Shown in pieces: positions 24,957 through 32,815 of a stretch of 45,979 nucleotides of DNA. A program made the position numbers and the translations under genes. The DNA lies in assembly GCA_030066755.1 (NCBI GenBank), contig JASJAX010000044.1, forward strand, positions 1 to 45,979, written 5' to 3'. Source of the DNA: Acidimicrobiia bacterium (GTDB taxonomy: Bacteria > Actinomycetota > Acidimicrobiia > Spongiisociales > UBA5794). Numbering within the stretch: position 1 is the stretch's first letter; the number at the start of each line of letters is the position of its first letter. The notes below the pieces were generated by a model that had not been told where the DNA came from, searched no databases, and was given only the letters and a program-made list of their open reading frames with translations.

Positions 24957-26389
24957 AGCGCATCACCATCCTGATCAGTGCCATTGCTTTGCTCGTCGCT
25001 GCGTGCGGGGCGGGCGATGGCGTCGTCGACGCCGGACCCGTCACCACGGCAACCGGAGACGGACTCACCACGACGACGCAGGCACCTTCGGACTCGACCG
25101 CACCCCCGACAACAGCGGACCCTTCGACGTCGACAACCACGACGACGGCAGCGCCGACTCCGACCAGGTTCGTCGACGTGTACTTCGTCAAGGATGCCGA
25201 GTACGCCGTTCCCGTCGCCACTGCGGTACCCGACACGCCGCAAGTCGCCACCAATGCGATCAGGGCGCTCATCGCCGGACCAACCCCGGATCAGGAAGCA
25301 GCCGGGCTCTTCAGCGCCGTCCCCTCCGACACGCTGCTCCTCGGCATCACCATTGACAACGGCCTTGCCAGGCTCGATCTCTCCCGGGAGTTCGAGGCCG
25401 GTGGAGGATCGTTCTCGATGCTCGCTCGGCTTGCCCAGGTCGTCTACACCCTGACCCAGTTCTCCACCATCGATGCGGTCGAACTGTGGCTCGACGGTGC
25501 GCCGGTGACCGTGTTCTCCGGTGAGGGGCTGTTGCTGGAAGGTCCGATGTTGCCGTCCGACTACTTCTCTGCCCTGCCGCTGGCGCCCACCGGCACCGCA
25601 GAGCGTTGGGATCAGGACGACATCGGCGACCTCTCGGCGTACGGCAGCCAGATCCGCCGGGTCGTGCTCGTCACCGAGGACGATGTGCTGAACGTGCGCG
25701 CTGATGCCGGCGTGCAGAACGACATCATCGGCATGCTCGCCCCCGGGACCGTGATCGGCCTATCCGGATCGAGCACCACGGTGGGCAGCTCGACGTGGGT
25801 CGAGATCGTCACGCCTGCGGGTGACGGCTGGGTCAACGCTCACTTCCTCAGCGAGGTCGTGTCCGACGAGGCATTCGCCGCCGACGATCGTGTCCTGGCG
25901 CTTCTCAACGAGATGGCCAACATCGTGTACGCCGAAGGCGACTTGTCGCAGGTTGCGTCACGCCGCGGGTTCTACATCTGGCACCACGACGGACCGGTGC
26001 GCTTCTCGGCATCCGAGCTGGTCGATGTGATGACGGACCCGACGACGTACAAGTGGGGATCGAACGCTCTCGATGTCACCGACCCGGATCAGGCATCCGA
26101 GATCCCGAGTCGGACCTTCGCCGAGGCGATCGGTACGAGCTTCGCCTCGACCTGGGACGATCCCGACCGCGAGTTCAAGTACGACGAGCCGTTCGAGGGC
26201 GGCAACGGCCGGCCGGCGGCATGGGCGATCCCGTATCGGCTCAGCGGATTCCACTACGTGAGCATCTACGACTCCGGCGACAACCCGGACTTCGCTGGCC
26301 TCGACTGGACGATCTGGCACGTATCGATCGACTACGAGGATGGCGAACCCGTCGTCGTCGGCCTCACGATCGACCAATGGGCGCCGTGA
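24953..26389 (+). CDS. GerMN- and SH3b-domain lipoprotein (LpqB-like)
   Basis: Protein of 478 residues with a lipoprotein signal peptide (LLVAAC, lipidated Cys18). A Thr/Pro-rich linker leads to a GerMN domain (about 75-195: VDVYFVKDAEYAVPVA, ATNAIRALIAGPTPD, ARLDLSREF). Residues about 215-295 match a bacterial SH3 domain (DVLNVRADAGVQNDIIG to GWVNAHFL). The last 180 residues are not recognised. LpqB, the lipoprotein encoded after MtrAB, also begins with GerMN but continues into a beta-propeller; here SH3b and an unknown domain replace that. It probably sits outside the membrane and tunes the kinase or binds the cell wall. ATG overlaps the kinase stop. Confidence 0.87.
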   Translation: MKRITILISAIALLVAACGAGDGVVDAGPVTTATGDGLTTTTQAPSDSTAPPTTADPSTSTTTTTAAPTPTRFVDVYFVKDAEYAVPVATAVPDTPQVATNAIRALIAGPTPDQEAAGLFSAVPSDTLLLGITIDNGLARLDLSREFEAGGGSFSMLARLAQVVYTLTQFSTIDAVELWLDGAPVTVFSGEGLLLEGPMLPSDYFSALPLAPTGTAERWDQDDIGDLSAYGSQIRRVVLVTEDDVLNVRADAGVQNDIIGMLAPGTVIGLSGSSTTVGSSTWVEIVTPAGDGWVNAHFLSEVVSDEAFAADDRVLALLNEMANIVYAEGDLSQVASRRGFYIWHHDGPVRFSASELVDVMTDPTTYKWGSNALDVTDPDQASEIPSRTFAEAIGTSFASTWDDPDREFKYDEPFEGGNGRPAAWAIPYRLSGFHYVSIYDSGDNPDFAGLDWTIWHVSIDYEDGEPVVVGLTIDQWAP

Positions 26390-26411
26390 ACCGGGCGCCA
26401 TAGACCGACCA

Positions 26412-26433
26412 GGGCCCCGCTTCGGCGGGGCCC
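26412..26433. terminator. intrinsic terminator after GerMN lipoprotein
   Basis: GGGCCCCGC (26412-26420) and GCGGGGCCC (26425-26433) form a perfect 9-base stem with a TTCG tetraloop, followed by TTCATCAT. It ends the regulator-kinase-lipoprotein unit 22 bases after the last stop. Confidence 0.85.
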
Positions 26434-26524
26434 TTCATCATGCCCGACGCGTCGCGGCACGATGTCATCGGTCAAGGTTCGCTCGAACGTTGGCGCATTC
26501 GCGCTGATCACCGATACTTGCCTG

Positions 26525-28144
26525 ATGCACACCACGCCCTCACGTCCATGGTGGCGCCACGGCGTCATCTACCAGGTCTACATCCGATCGTTTGCCGACG
26601 GAAACGGTGACGGCACCGGCGACGTCGCCGGGATCCGCTCCCGGCTGCGGTACCTCCGCGATCTGGGTGTCGACGCCATCTGGATCAATCCGTGGTATCC
26701 CTCGCCGTTGAACGACGGGGGCTACGACGTCGCCGACTATCGCAACATCAACCCCGAGTTCGGCACCCTCGAGGAAGCGAATGGGCTCTTCAGCGAGGCA
26801 GCCGAACTCGGAATCCGGGTGTTGGTCGATCTCGTCCCGAACCACACATCATCGGATCATCGATGGTTCCAGGAGGCGACACATTCTCCACCAGGGAGCC
26901 CGGAGCGTGAGCGCTACCTGTTCCTTCCGGGCAAGGGTCCATCTGGTGAGCATCCTCCGACCAACTGGGACAGTGTCTTCGGTGGATCGGCGTGGACCCG
27001 GGTGCCCGACGGCGAGTGGTACCTCCATCTGTTCGATCCCACCCAGCCCGACCTCAATTGGGCGAATCCGGCCATTCGGGCGGAGTTCCGAGACGTCCTG
27101 CGCTTCTGGCTGGATCGGGGTGCGTCGGGCTTCCGGGTCGATGTGGCGCACTCGCTCGACAAAGACCTGACCTGGCCGGACCTCGGCGACGACGAGGAGA
27201 GCCACTCCACCCTCGAGGGCACGCATCCGCACTGGGACCGCACCGGCGTCCACGAGATCATCCGCGAGTGGCGAGCGGTGCTCGACGAATACCCGGACTC
27301 GATGATGGTGGCCGAGGCATGGGTGGCGAACTGGGACCGTCTCCAGGCCTACCTTCGGCCGGATGAGTACCACCAGTCGTTCAACTTCGACTTCCTCGAG
27401 CAGCCGTGGGATGCCGAGGCGATGCGTGCATGTGTCGAGGAATCCCTCGAGGCCGCCGGGTCTGTGGGCTCCATCCCGACGTGGGTGTTGTCGAACCATG
27501 ACGTAGTCCGGCACGCCACCCGATACGCGCTCCCCCAGGACGTGAACGCCAAGGAGTGGCTCCTCGACGGTGACCGCAGTCTCCTCGACGAAGCCCAGGG
27601 GCTGCGTCGCGCCCGTGCGGCTGCGTTGCTGATGCTCGCCCTCCCGGGCAACGCCTACCTCTACCAGGGAGAGGAACTCGGTCTCCCCGAGGCGTACGAC
27701 TTGCCGGTCGAGGTGCTCGACGATCCGGTGTGGGCTCGTTCGGCGCACACGAGGAAGGGACGTGATGGGTGCCGGGTGCCCATCCCGTGGTCGACCACCG
27801 GGCCCTCGCTCGGCTTCGGGACCGACGGTGCGTGGCTCCCCCAGCCGCCGGTGTATGCCGAGTACGCCGCGTCGGCGCAAGACGATGTCGCCGGATCGAC
27901 GCTCGAGCTCTATCGAGCCGCGCTCCATCTCCGCAAGGAGCATCTCGTCGCTGACGAGCAGCTCGCCTGGCTCGACCTCGGCGAGGACGTGGTCGCGTTT
28001 CGGCGAGGTTCTGGCGTCGTGTGCGTCGTCAACTTCGGCGACGACCCGGTGGCACTGCCAGACGGCGAGGTGTTGGTCGCCAGCCACGACCTCTACGGGG
28101 CCCGTCTACCGGGCGACTCGGCGGTCTGGATTCTCGAGTCGTAG
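26525..28144 (+). CDS. alpha-glucosidase, glycoside hydrolase family 13
   Basis: Cytoplasmic enzyme of 539 residues with no signal peptide. It begins PWWRHGVIYQVYIRSFADGNGDGTGD, the usual start of oligo-1,6-glucosidase-like GH13 enzymes (WWRHGVIYQVY). Conserved regions: DLVPNHTS, GFRVDVAH with nucleophile Asp206, MMVAEAW with acid/base Glu264, and LSNHD with Asp326. It would cut alpha-glucosidic bonds of maltose, isomaltose, sucrose or trehalose-like sugars. The ATG at 26525 is favoured over one at 26462, because family similarity starts here and the earlier one is close to the upstream terminator. The C-terminal beta domain is present. Confidence 0.92.
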   Translation: MHTTPSRPWWRHGVIYQVYIRSFADGNGDGTGDVAGIRSRLRYLRDLGVDAIWINPWYPSPLNDGGYDVADYRNINPEFGTLEEANGLFSEAAELGIRVLVDLVPNHTSSDHRWFQEATHSPPGSPERERYLFLPGKGPSGEHPPTNWDSVFGGSAWTRVPDGEWYLHLFDPTQPDLNWANPAIRAEFRDVLRFWLDRGASGFRVDVAHSLDKDLTWPDLGDDEESHSTLEGTHPHWDRTGVHEIIREWRAVLDEYPDSMMVAEAWVANWDRLQAYLRPDEYHQSFNFDFLEQPWDAEAMRACVEESLEAAGSVGSIPTWVLSNHDVVRHATRYALPQDVNAKEWLLDGDRSLLDEAQGLRRARAAALLMLALPGNAYLYQGEELGLPEAYDLPVEVLDDPVWARSAHTRKGRDGCRVPIPWSTTGPSLGFGTDGAWLPQPPVYAEYAASAQDDVAGSTLELYRAALHLRKEHLVADEQLAWLDLGEDVVAFRRGSGVVCVVNFGDDPVALPDGEVLVASHDLYGARLPGDSAVWILES

Positions 28145-28191
28145 GCCTGTGCGGCCAGACGCCGCCGGATCTGCGATAGATTGCTAGAGCG

Positions 28192-28878
28192 ATGTCGAGT
28201 TGGTACGACGCATGGGCGGACCGATACGAGGACTGGACCGATGGGATGTCCGCCGACGTCCCGTTCTACGTCGAGCTTGCGCGTCAGGCCGACGGGCCAC
28301 TGGTCGAGCTAGCGGTTGGCACCGGACGCGTGGCGATCCCGGTTGCTCAGGCAACGGGCCGGCGCGTCATAGGAATCGACTCGTCGCAGGGGATGCTTTC
28401 GCAAGCTCGCCTGCGCGCAGTTGAGGCCGGAGTCGAGCTCGACCTCCGTGAAGGAGACATGCGGGACTTCGAGATCGAGGAGCCGGCCGCCTTGATCTAC
28501 TGCCCCGGGCGGTCGCTGCTCCACCTGCCCACATGGGCCGATCGTCGCCGCTGCTTCGAACGGGTCGCAGCTTCACTCCGGCCTGACGGCCGCTTCGCCT
28601 GGAACGCGTTCGCGTTCGACCACCACGTCGCCGCCGCCCTCGATGGCCAGCATGGGGACACCCCGCTGCCGCACACGTCCTCCTTCAGCATCGGCAACAA
28701 TCGAGTCGACGTCACCCTGGACGATGGTGGAACCGGTTCGCTCTGGTGGGCAACCAAGAACGAGTGGCTGGGGCTCATCGACGTCTCGGGTCTGCAGCTG
28801 GAAGCTCTCTATGGCGGATTCGCCGGGGAGCCGCTCGACGACGACAGCGGTGAGTACGTCTTCGTGGCCCGTCGGTAG
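28192..28878 (+). CDS. class I SAM-dependent methyltransferase
   Basis: Protein of 228 residues with a Rossmann methyltransferase fold. Motif I is VELAVGTGRVAIPVA, followed by GIDSSQGMLSQAR (motif II, ribose-binding Asp) and a motif-IV-like ALIYCPGRSLLHL. The second half is beta-rich and ends YVFVARR. Substrate unknown. It follows the glucosidase after 47 bases with no terminator between, so they may share a transcript. Confidence 0.87.
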   Translation: MSSWYDAWADRYEDWTDGMSADVPFYVELARQADGPLVELAVGTGRVAIPVAQATGRRVIGIDSSQGMLSQARLRAVEAGVELDLREGDMRDFEIEEPAALIYCPGRSLLHLPTWADRRRCFERVAASLRPDGRFAWNAFAFDHHVAAALDGQHGDTPLPHTSSFSIGNNRVDVTLDDGGTGSLWWATKNEWLGLIDVSGLQLEALYGGFAGEPLDDDSGEYVFVARR

Positions 28879-29199
28879 ACACTCAGCCTGGCGCTTCCGG
28901 CGGCGCCTGGAGCCCTCCTGTCCACCGACACGTCCCAGCAGATGCGCCTCGGCGGCCTGCGGATAACGCCTGCGTGGCATAGTTTTTTGTCACACATCGC
29001 AGGTACGTTGACTGCATGTTCGCCACCGAACCCGTTTCATCCCTCAGTACGCGGCTCAAAGTATCTCGTCCGGCGCGACCTCGCCGGAGCTGCGACGCGT
29101 GGCCTCCGGATCGTACGTCCGGGTTGACGCTCGCCGGGCACGAGCGACATCGGCGATGACCGGTGGCGCGACGGGCCCGCCCGCCACCGGTCCTGAGTA
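28879..29199. other. intergenic region, 321 bases
   Basis: No supported gene. CCTGCG and CGCAGG flank an AT-rich stretch with TTTTTT near 28970-29000, the most AT-rich spot of the area, which could be a weak terminator or promoter element. One frame (29054-29203) reads SSGATSPELRRVASGSYVRVD, which faintly resembles the N-terminal wing of AbiEi-type antitoxin domains, but it has no start codon in a credible place; possible remnant only. GAGTACT, related to the 9-mer seen in other spacers, lies at about 29195. Confidence 0.4.
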
Positions 29200-29688
29200 C
29201 TAGTCGGCGGGCTTGAACAGCACCCCAGTGACGGTATCGCCGTACGGCTGTTGGGTCAGACCGAACTTCACCAAGTATCCGCGGTAGTCCCCTGTTCCTC
29301 TGCCAACCCCGTGGCCGGTCCACGCAGGTGACTCCTCCCCGGTGAAGGTCGCCACCCAGACACCGTGGTAGCCCCGGTCTTCGTCGACCGTCAGCTCCCA
29401 GGTTCCCCACATGAACCCCTCGCCGGTCTCCATGTTCTGTCGGATGTTGATGTTGATTACGGAGACTCCGGAGTAGAACTCCGGCCCAACCGTTTCGTAC
29501 GCAACTTTGAGGCCCCGAACGTGGGAGATGGGTCCCCGCATCCACTGGATACCCTCGTCGAGCGGGGGTCCGGCGATGTAGTCCTCGGCGGTGAACTCGA
29601 TTCGGTCGGTTGTGGCGGAGACCGGGAGTGCCGATCCGAACACCACCAACAGCGACAACGCAATCAGCATGACGGTACGTTTCCGCAT
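29200..29688 (-). CDS. secreted protein of unknown function, 162 residues
   Basis: Signal peptide MRKRTVMLIALSLLVVFGSALPVSA followed by a mature domain of about 137 residues (signal quoted in part: RTVMLIALSLLVVFG). The ATG at 29688 has GGAGG 6 bases upstream; an earlier in-frame codon at 29721 is less likely. The mature part is rich in Gly, Tyr and Trp and predicted all-beta, with WGTWELTVDEDRGYHG and GHGVGRGTGDYRGYLVKF, a pattern like small allene-oxide-cyclase or dirigent-type barrels. No cysteines. Family not confirmed. It is divergent from the ECF sigma operon, with 240 bases between, and could be one of its targets. Confidence 0.72.
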   Translation of the reverse strand: MRKRTVMLIALSLLVVFGSALPVSATTDRIEFTAEDYIAGPPLDEGIQWMRGPISHVRGLKVAYETVGPEFYSGVSVININIRQNMETGEGFMWGTWELTVDEDRGYHGVWVATFTGEESPAWTGHGVGRGTGDYRGYLVKFGLTQQPYGDTVTGVLFKPAD

Positions 29689-29928
29689 GGAGCCCTCCTT
29701 CCGTTTGCTCCATGTGAACAAGACACAGCAGCCTGACGATCCGTGCCCTGGTCAGCAGGCCGGGGCGGCCCGGCCGATGGCTGTCGGGCCCTGCTCAAAC
29801 AGGGTGTGTTGTCCGGCGGAATCCAAGCGTCACCGATTCGGATGGGCCGAGCCGGGAACGCGGTGCCGAAGTCCTCTCACCAAACCCGGTGACCGGCGAT
29901 ACGTTGCGGACAACAGGCTCTACGACTC
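29689..29928. promoter_or_regulatory. divergent spacer of secreted protein and ECF sigma operon
   Basis: The 240 bases between two divergent genes must hold both promoters. GGGAACGC at about 29851-29858 resembles the GGAAC -35 core of ECF-sigma promoters, but no matching -10 (CGTC-like) at 16-17 bases is clear, so this is only a candidate. CAGGCCGGGGCGGCCCGGCCG (about 29755-29775) is a GC-rich palindromic stretch. Confidence 0.3.
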
Positions 29929-30480
29929 GTGCCGAGAACACCTGCAAGCGAGGCTCGCTATCGAGCGTTGTTCCAGCGTCACCACGAGAAGGTGTACGCC
30001 TTCTTCCGGCGCCGGATCGACGCGGAAACGGCACGCGACTGCACGGCCGAGACCTTCGTCGTCGCATGGCGCAAGGTCGACGAGATCCCCGAGGCCGGGG
30101 AACTGCGGTGGCTGTACATCGTGGCTCGCAACGTGCTCCGCAATGCGTATCGAAGCCGGCGACGATCGCGCATCGTGCTCGGCGGCATCACCGATCGCAG
30201 CGACAGCGGCGAGACGCCGGAAATGGTGGTCGTTCGCAACGAGGAGGAACGAGAGGTGATCGAGGCACTTCGACAGCTGCGAGAAAAGGACCGCGAGATC
30301 CTGCTCCTCTCCGTGTGGGAGGAACTCCCGCGCGACGACGTTGCCGCCATCCTCGGCTGCAATCCCCATGCGGCGTCGCAGCGCCTCCACCGTGCCTCAC
30401 GCCGCCTCGCCGCCGCCCTACCGAAGCACTCGTCGATCACGGGCGGGCTCGCACCACAACGGGAGGAGGGCGCAACATGA
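29929..30480 (+). CDS. ECF-type RNA polymerase sigma factor
   Basis: Protein of 183 residues with the two sigma-70 domains kept in extracytoplasmic-function factors. Sigma2 is about 10-80 (YRALFQRHHEKVYAFFRRR, then DCTAETFVVAWRK for -10 recognition). Sigma4 is about 112-165 (LREKDREILLLSVWEELPRDD, quoted in part, with helix-turn-helix VAAILGCNPHAASQRLHRA). It starts with GTG at 29929. The stop overlaps the next start in ATGA, so the sigma factor and the membrane protein that follows are translated together, as is usual for sigma/anti-sigma pairs. Confidence 0.93.
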   Translation: MPRTPASEARYRALFQRHHEKVYAFFRRRIDAETARDCTAETFVVAWRKVDEIPEAGELRWLYIVARNVLRNAYRSRRRSRIVLGGITDRSDSGETPEMVVVRNEEEREVIEALRQLREKDREILLLSVWEELPRDDVAAILGCNPHAASQRLHRASRRLAAALPKHSSITGGLAPQREEGAT

Positions 30481-31676
30481 CCGATGCAAGGACGGCGCTC
30501 GACCGGTTGCGGCACGTCAATCCACTGCGGGCGGATGATGCGATCGATCCCGTCGAACTCCAGACCGTCGTCGCAGAGTGCGAACGACGAGTGCAGGAGA
30601 CGAGTCGGGCCGGCACCAAGCAGGCCGTGACATCGATGGATCGGCCGCCCGGCAAGCGGTTCCGCCCCGCCTTCGTGGTCGCCGCTGCGTTCACCGTCGC
30701 TATCGCGCTGGTCGGGGCGATCGTCATCTTCGGCGACGCAAGCCAGACCGCTCCGACGACATCGCCGCCGGCAACAACACCGGCGCCTCCGACGAGCATG
30801 CCGATAGCCGTCCTCGGCAACGTGGCGTACGTGGACGACCTTGTCTACTACGCAGACGACGAACGGACTCTCGAAACCTCCATGTTCTTCCCGGCAGAAG
30901 GGAGGGGCCCGTGGCCAGTCGTGGTCATCTACAGCGAGTTCTCTGTCAACGCTGCCGAAACCTACCTCGGCCGGCGGCTCGCGGAACGAGGCGCAGTTGT
31001 GTTCACCCCGGTTTGGGTCGATGCGCGCCCACCGACGTCCACCGAGTACCTGACCGGCCAGATGTGGGATCGAGCAGCCTGCGCGGTCGGCTTTGCTCAG
31101 GCGGCCGCCGAGGCGGTTGGTGGCGACCCCACCCGCACCGTTGTTGCAGGGGACGGCGGTGGCGAACACCCGGCCGCATGGATCGCCCTGGGTCACGCCG
31201 ACGAGAGTGTCTGCCCAACCCCAATCCAACACGAGCTTGCAGGCCTCGCGGCGGGTCAGACCCAGTGGTTCTTCCAGGAAGGCCAGTTCGACGACGCCTT
31301 CGCCGCCTCTGAGACGATCGGCGTCGACATTGTCGACCGATTCTTCAATCCGGATCGATGGCAGGTTCCTGCGGAGTTCTCGGTGGTTCTGTGGGCCACG
31401 GCCTGGTATGACGGAAACTCAAACACCATCGACGATCCGCCGACCGGCGACTCGTGGATCTGGTCACGAGACCCGACCGGAACTCTCGTTGCAGACCTCG
31501 CGACCGTGGACGCCTTCGATGACGGCCTCATCACCTTCCGCGACAACGCCCGATTGATGCAGCTGCGCATGACACAGGCCGGGATCGACGTCACGTACGA
31601 CGAGACCACCGAGCCCTACTTCGATATTGGCCCCGCCCTCGAGCGCATCTGGCGGCTGCTTTCGCATCCTGAGTGA
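30477..31676 (+). CDS. membrane-anchored inactive alpha/beta-hydrolase-like protein, putative anti-sigma factor
   Basis: Protein of 399 residues. Residues 1-62 are cytoplasmic and include DRLRHVNPLRADDA, similar to the LRxxNP segment near the N-terminus of several actinobacterial anti-sigma-like proteins. One membrane helix spans about 64-86, then a Thr/Pro linker and an outside domain (about 113-399) paralogous to the lipoprotein encoded next. Shared blocks: GPWP, RGAV, DRAACA, HPAAWI, DRFFNPDRW, DNARLMQLR. The hydrolase elements are gone: GDGGG replaces GxSxG (Gly227 for Ser), YSEF replaces the HG oxyanion motif (153-154) and Tyr381 replaces His. GGGAGGAGG precedes the ATG. No HxxxCxxC zinc motif. 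Anti-sigma role is inferred from position and topology. Confidence 0.8.
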   Translation: MTDARTALDRLRHVNPLRADDAIDPVELQTVVAECERRVQETSRAGTKQAVTSMDRPPGKRFRPAFVVAAAFTVAIALVGAIVIFGDASQTAPTTSPPATTPAPPTSMPIAVLGNVAYVDDLVYYADDERTLETSMFFPAEGRGPWPVVVIYSEFSVNAAETYLGRRLAERGAVVFTPVWVDARPPTSTEYLTGQMWDRAACAVGFAQAAAEAVGGDPTRTVVAGDGGGEHPAAWIALGHADESVCPTPIQHELAGLAAGQTQWFFQEGQFDDAFAASETIGVDIVDRFFNPDRWQVPAEFSVVLWATAWYDGNSNTIDDPPTGDSWIWSRDPTGTLVADLATVDAFDDGLITFRDNARLMQLRMTQAGIDVTYDETTEPYFDIGPALERIWRLLSHPE

Positions 31677-31720
31677 CGTGCCCCAATCACCGGACAACAC
31701 ACCGGGCGAAGGAGGACGTC

Positions 31721-32752
31721 ATGAGGAGATGTGGACCGCTGTCGATCACGATTATGGCCGTCTTGCTGGTGGCCGCCTGCGGGTCGGACGCCCGAAGCCA
31801 GCCGGACGCCCCAAGCCAGACTACGACGGTAGCGATCCCCGGGACCGAAGCGGCTCAAGCCTCTACCGGTGCCCCCACGACGGAGATGCCCGGCACAACG
31901 GCTGAGATCCTTGTGGCAGAGGACGTCGTCTACCACGCCGACGACGACGGGGACTGGACGATGGACGTCTTCTATCCGAGCGCAGCCGGACCTTGGCCGC
32001 TCGTCGTCGTGTATCACGGCATGACCACGACTGCGGCGGCCGCTACCGCGCGCCAGATCGCCGGGCGAGGCGCAGTTGCGGTGGCCCCGCAGTGGCTGAA
32101 GGCGACGCCGCCAAGGCTCACTGGAGAGGTCTACATCGACGGCGCGCTCCTCGACCGAGCGGCGTGCGCCGCAACCGAGGCCCAACGGATCGCATCGGAC
32201 TACGGCGGCGACTCTTCGAACACGAACGTTGCCGGCTATTCCGCCGGAGTGCACCCGGCGGCATGGATCGGCCTCGGTGTTGTACGCAACGACGTGTGCC
32301 GAACAGCACTCGTTCACACGCCTGTCGGTGTGATCCTGGGCGACAACCAGTTCATCTTCTTCGACGCAACCTGGGACGATTCGCTTGCCGATCCCGATTC
32401 GGTCGGAGCCGACACGCTCGACCGGTTCGTCAACCCGGAGCGATGGAACGTCGCTGATGATGTCGCGGTGTACCTGTGGACGTCCGACTACCGGTACGGA
32501 AGGGTGATCGAGAACCCCCCGACGGCCGATTCGTGGCTCCTCGATCGGGACACGACCGGCACGCTCATCGATGATCTGGCATCGGTTGGAGCATTCGACG
32601 ACGAGTGGATCGGCTGGATGGACAACGCCCACCTCATGGAGCTACGCCTCTCGGCTTCCGGCATCGACGTCGTTCACGAGGCCGTTGGCGGTGGCCATAC
32701 CTACAACACCAAGGTGTACGACGCCATCGAGGAGCTCATCTCACGCAAGTGA
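31721..32752 (+). CDS. alpha/beta-hydrolase lipoprotein, paralogue of preceding gene
   Basis: Protein of 343 residues with a lipoprotein signal (LLVAAC, Cys20), a Thr/Ala/Pro-rich linker to about residue 62, and a dienelactone-hydrolase/PET-hydrolase-like fold. Likely catalytic features: oxyanion HG at 99-100 (VVYHGMT), nucleophile Ser174 in GYSAG (base 32240) and His326 in GGGHTY (base 32696). It probably hydrolyses an ester at the outer face of the membrane. The ATG at 31721 has GAAGGAGG 5 bases upstream. It lies 44 bases after its inactive paralogue and in the same direction, so probably the third gene of the sigma operon. Confidence 0.83.
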   Translation: MRRCGPLSITIMAVLLVAACGSDARSQPDAPSQTTTVAIPGTEAAQASTGAPTTEMPGTTAEILVAEDVVYHADDDGDWTMDVFYPSAAGPWPLVVVYHGMTTTAAAATARQIAGRGAVAVAPQWLKATPPRLTGEVYIDGALLDRAACAATEAQRIASDYGGDSSNTNVAGYSAGVHPAAWIGLGVVRNDVCRTALVHTPVGVILGDNQFIFFDATWDDSLADPDSVGADTLDRFVNPERWNVADDVAVYLWTSDYRYGRVIENPPTADSWLLDRDTTGTLIDDLASVGAFDDEWIGWMDNAHLMELRLSASGIDVVHEAVGGGHTYNTKVYDAIEELISRK

Positions 32753-32815
32753 CGGCCGGGCGATCCTCTCGTCAGCAAGTGTGTTCGAGGGAGTCGGCTC
32801 GCCGGGTGAAACCGA

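Noticed and set aside
29889-30476. N-terminal extension of the TM hydrolase-like protein by 196 residues
   Set aside because: This stretch lies over the sigma factor in another frame and reads as Arg-rich noise; ATG at 30477 has a strong ribosome site and overlaps the sigma stop.
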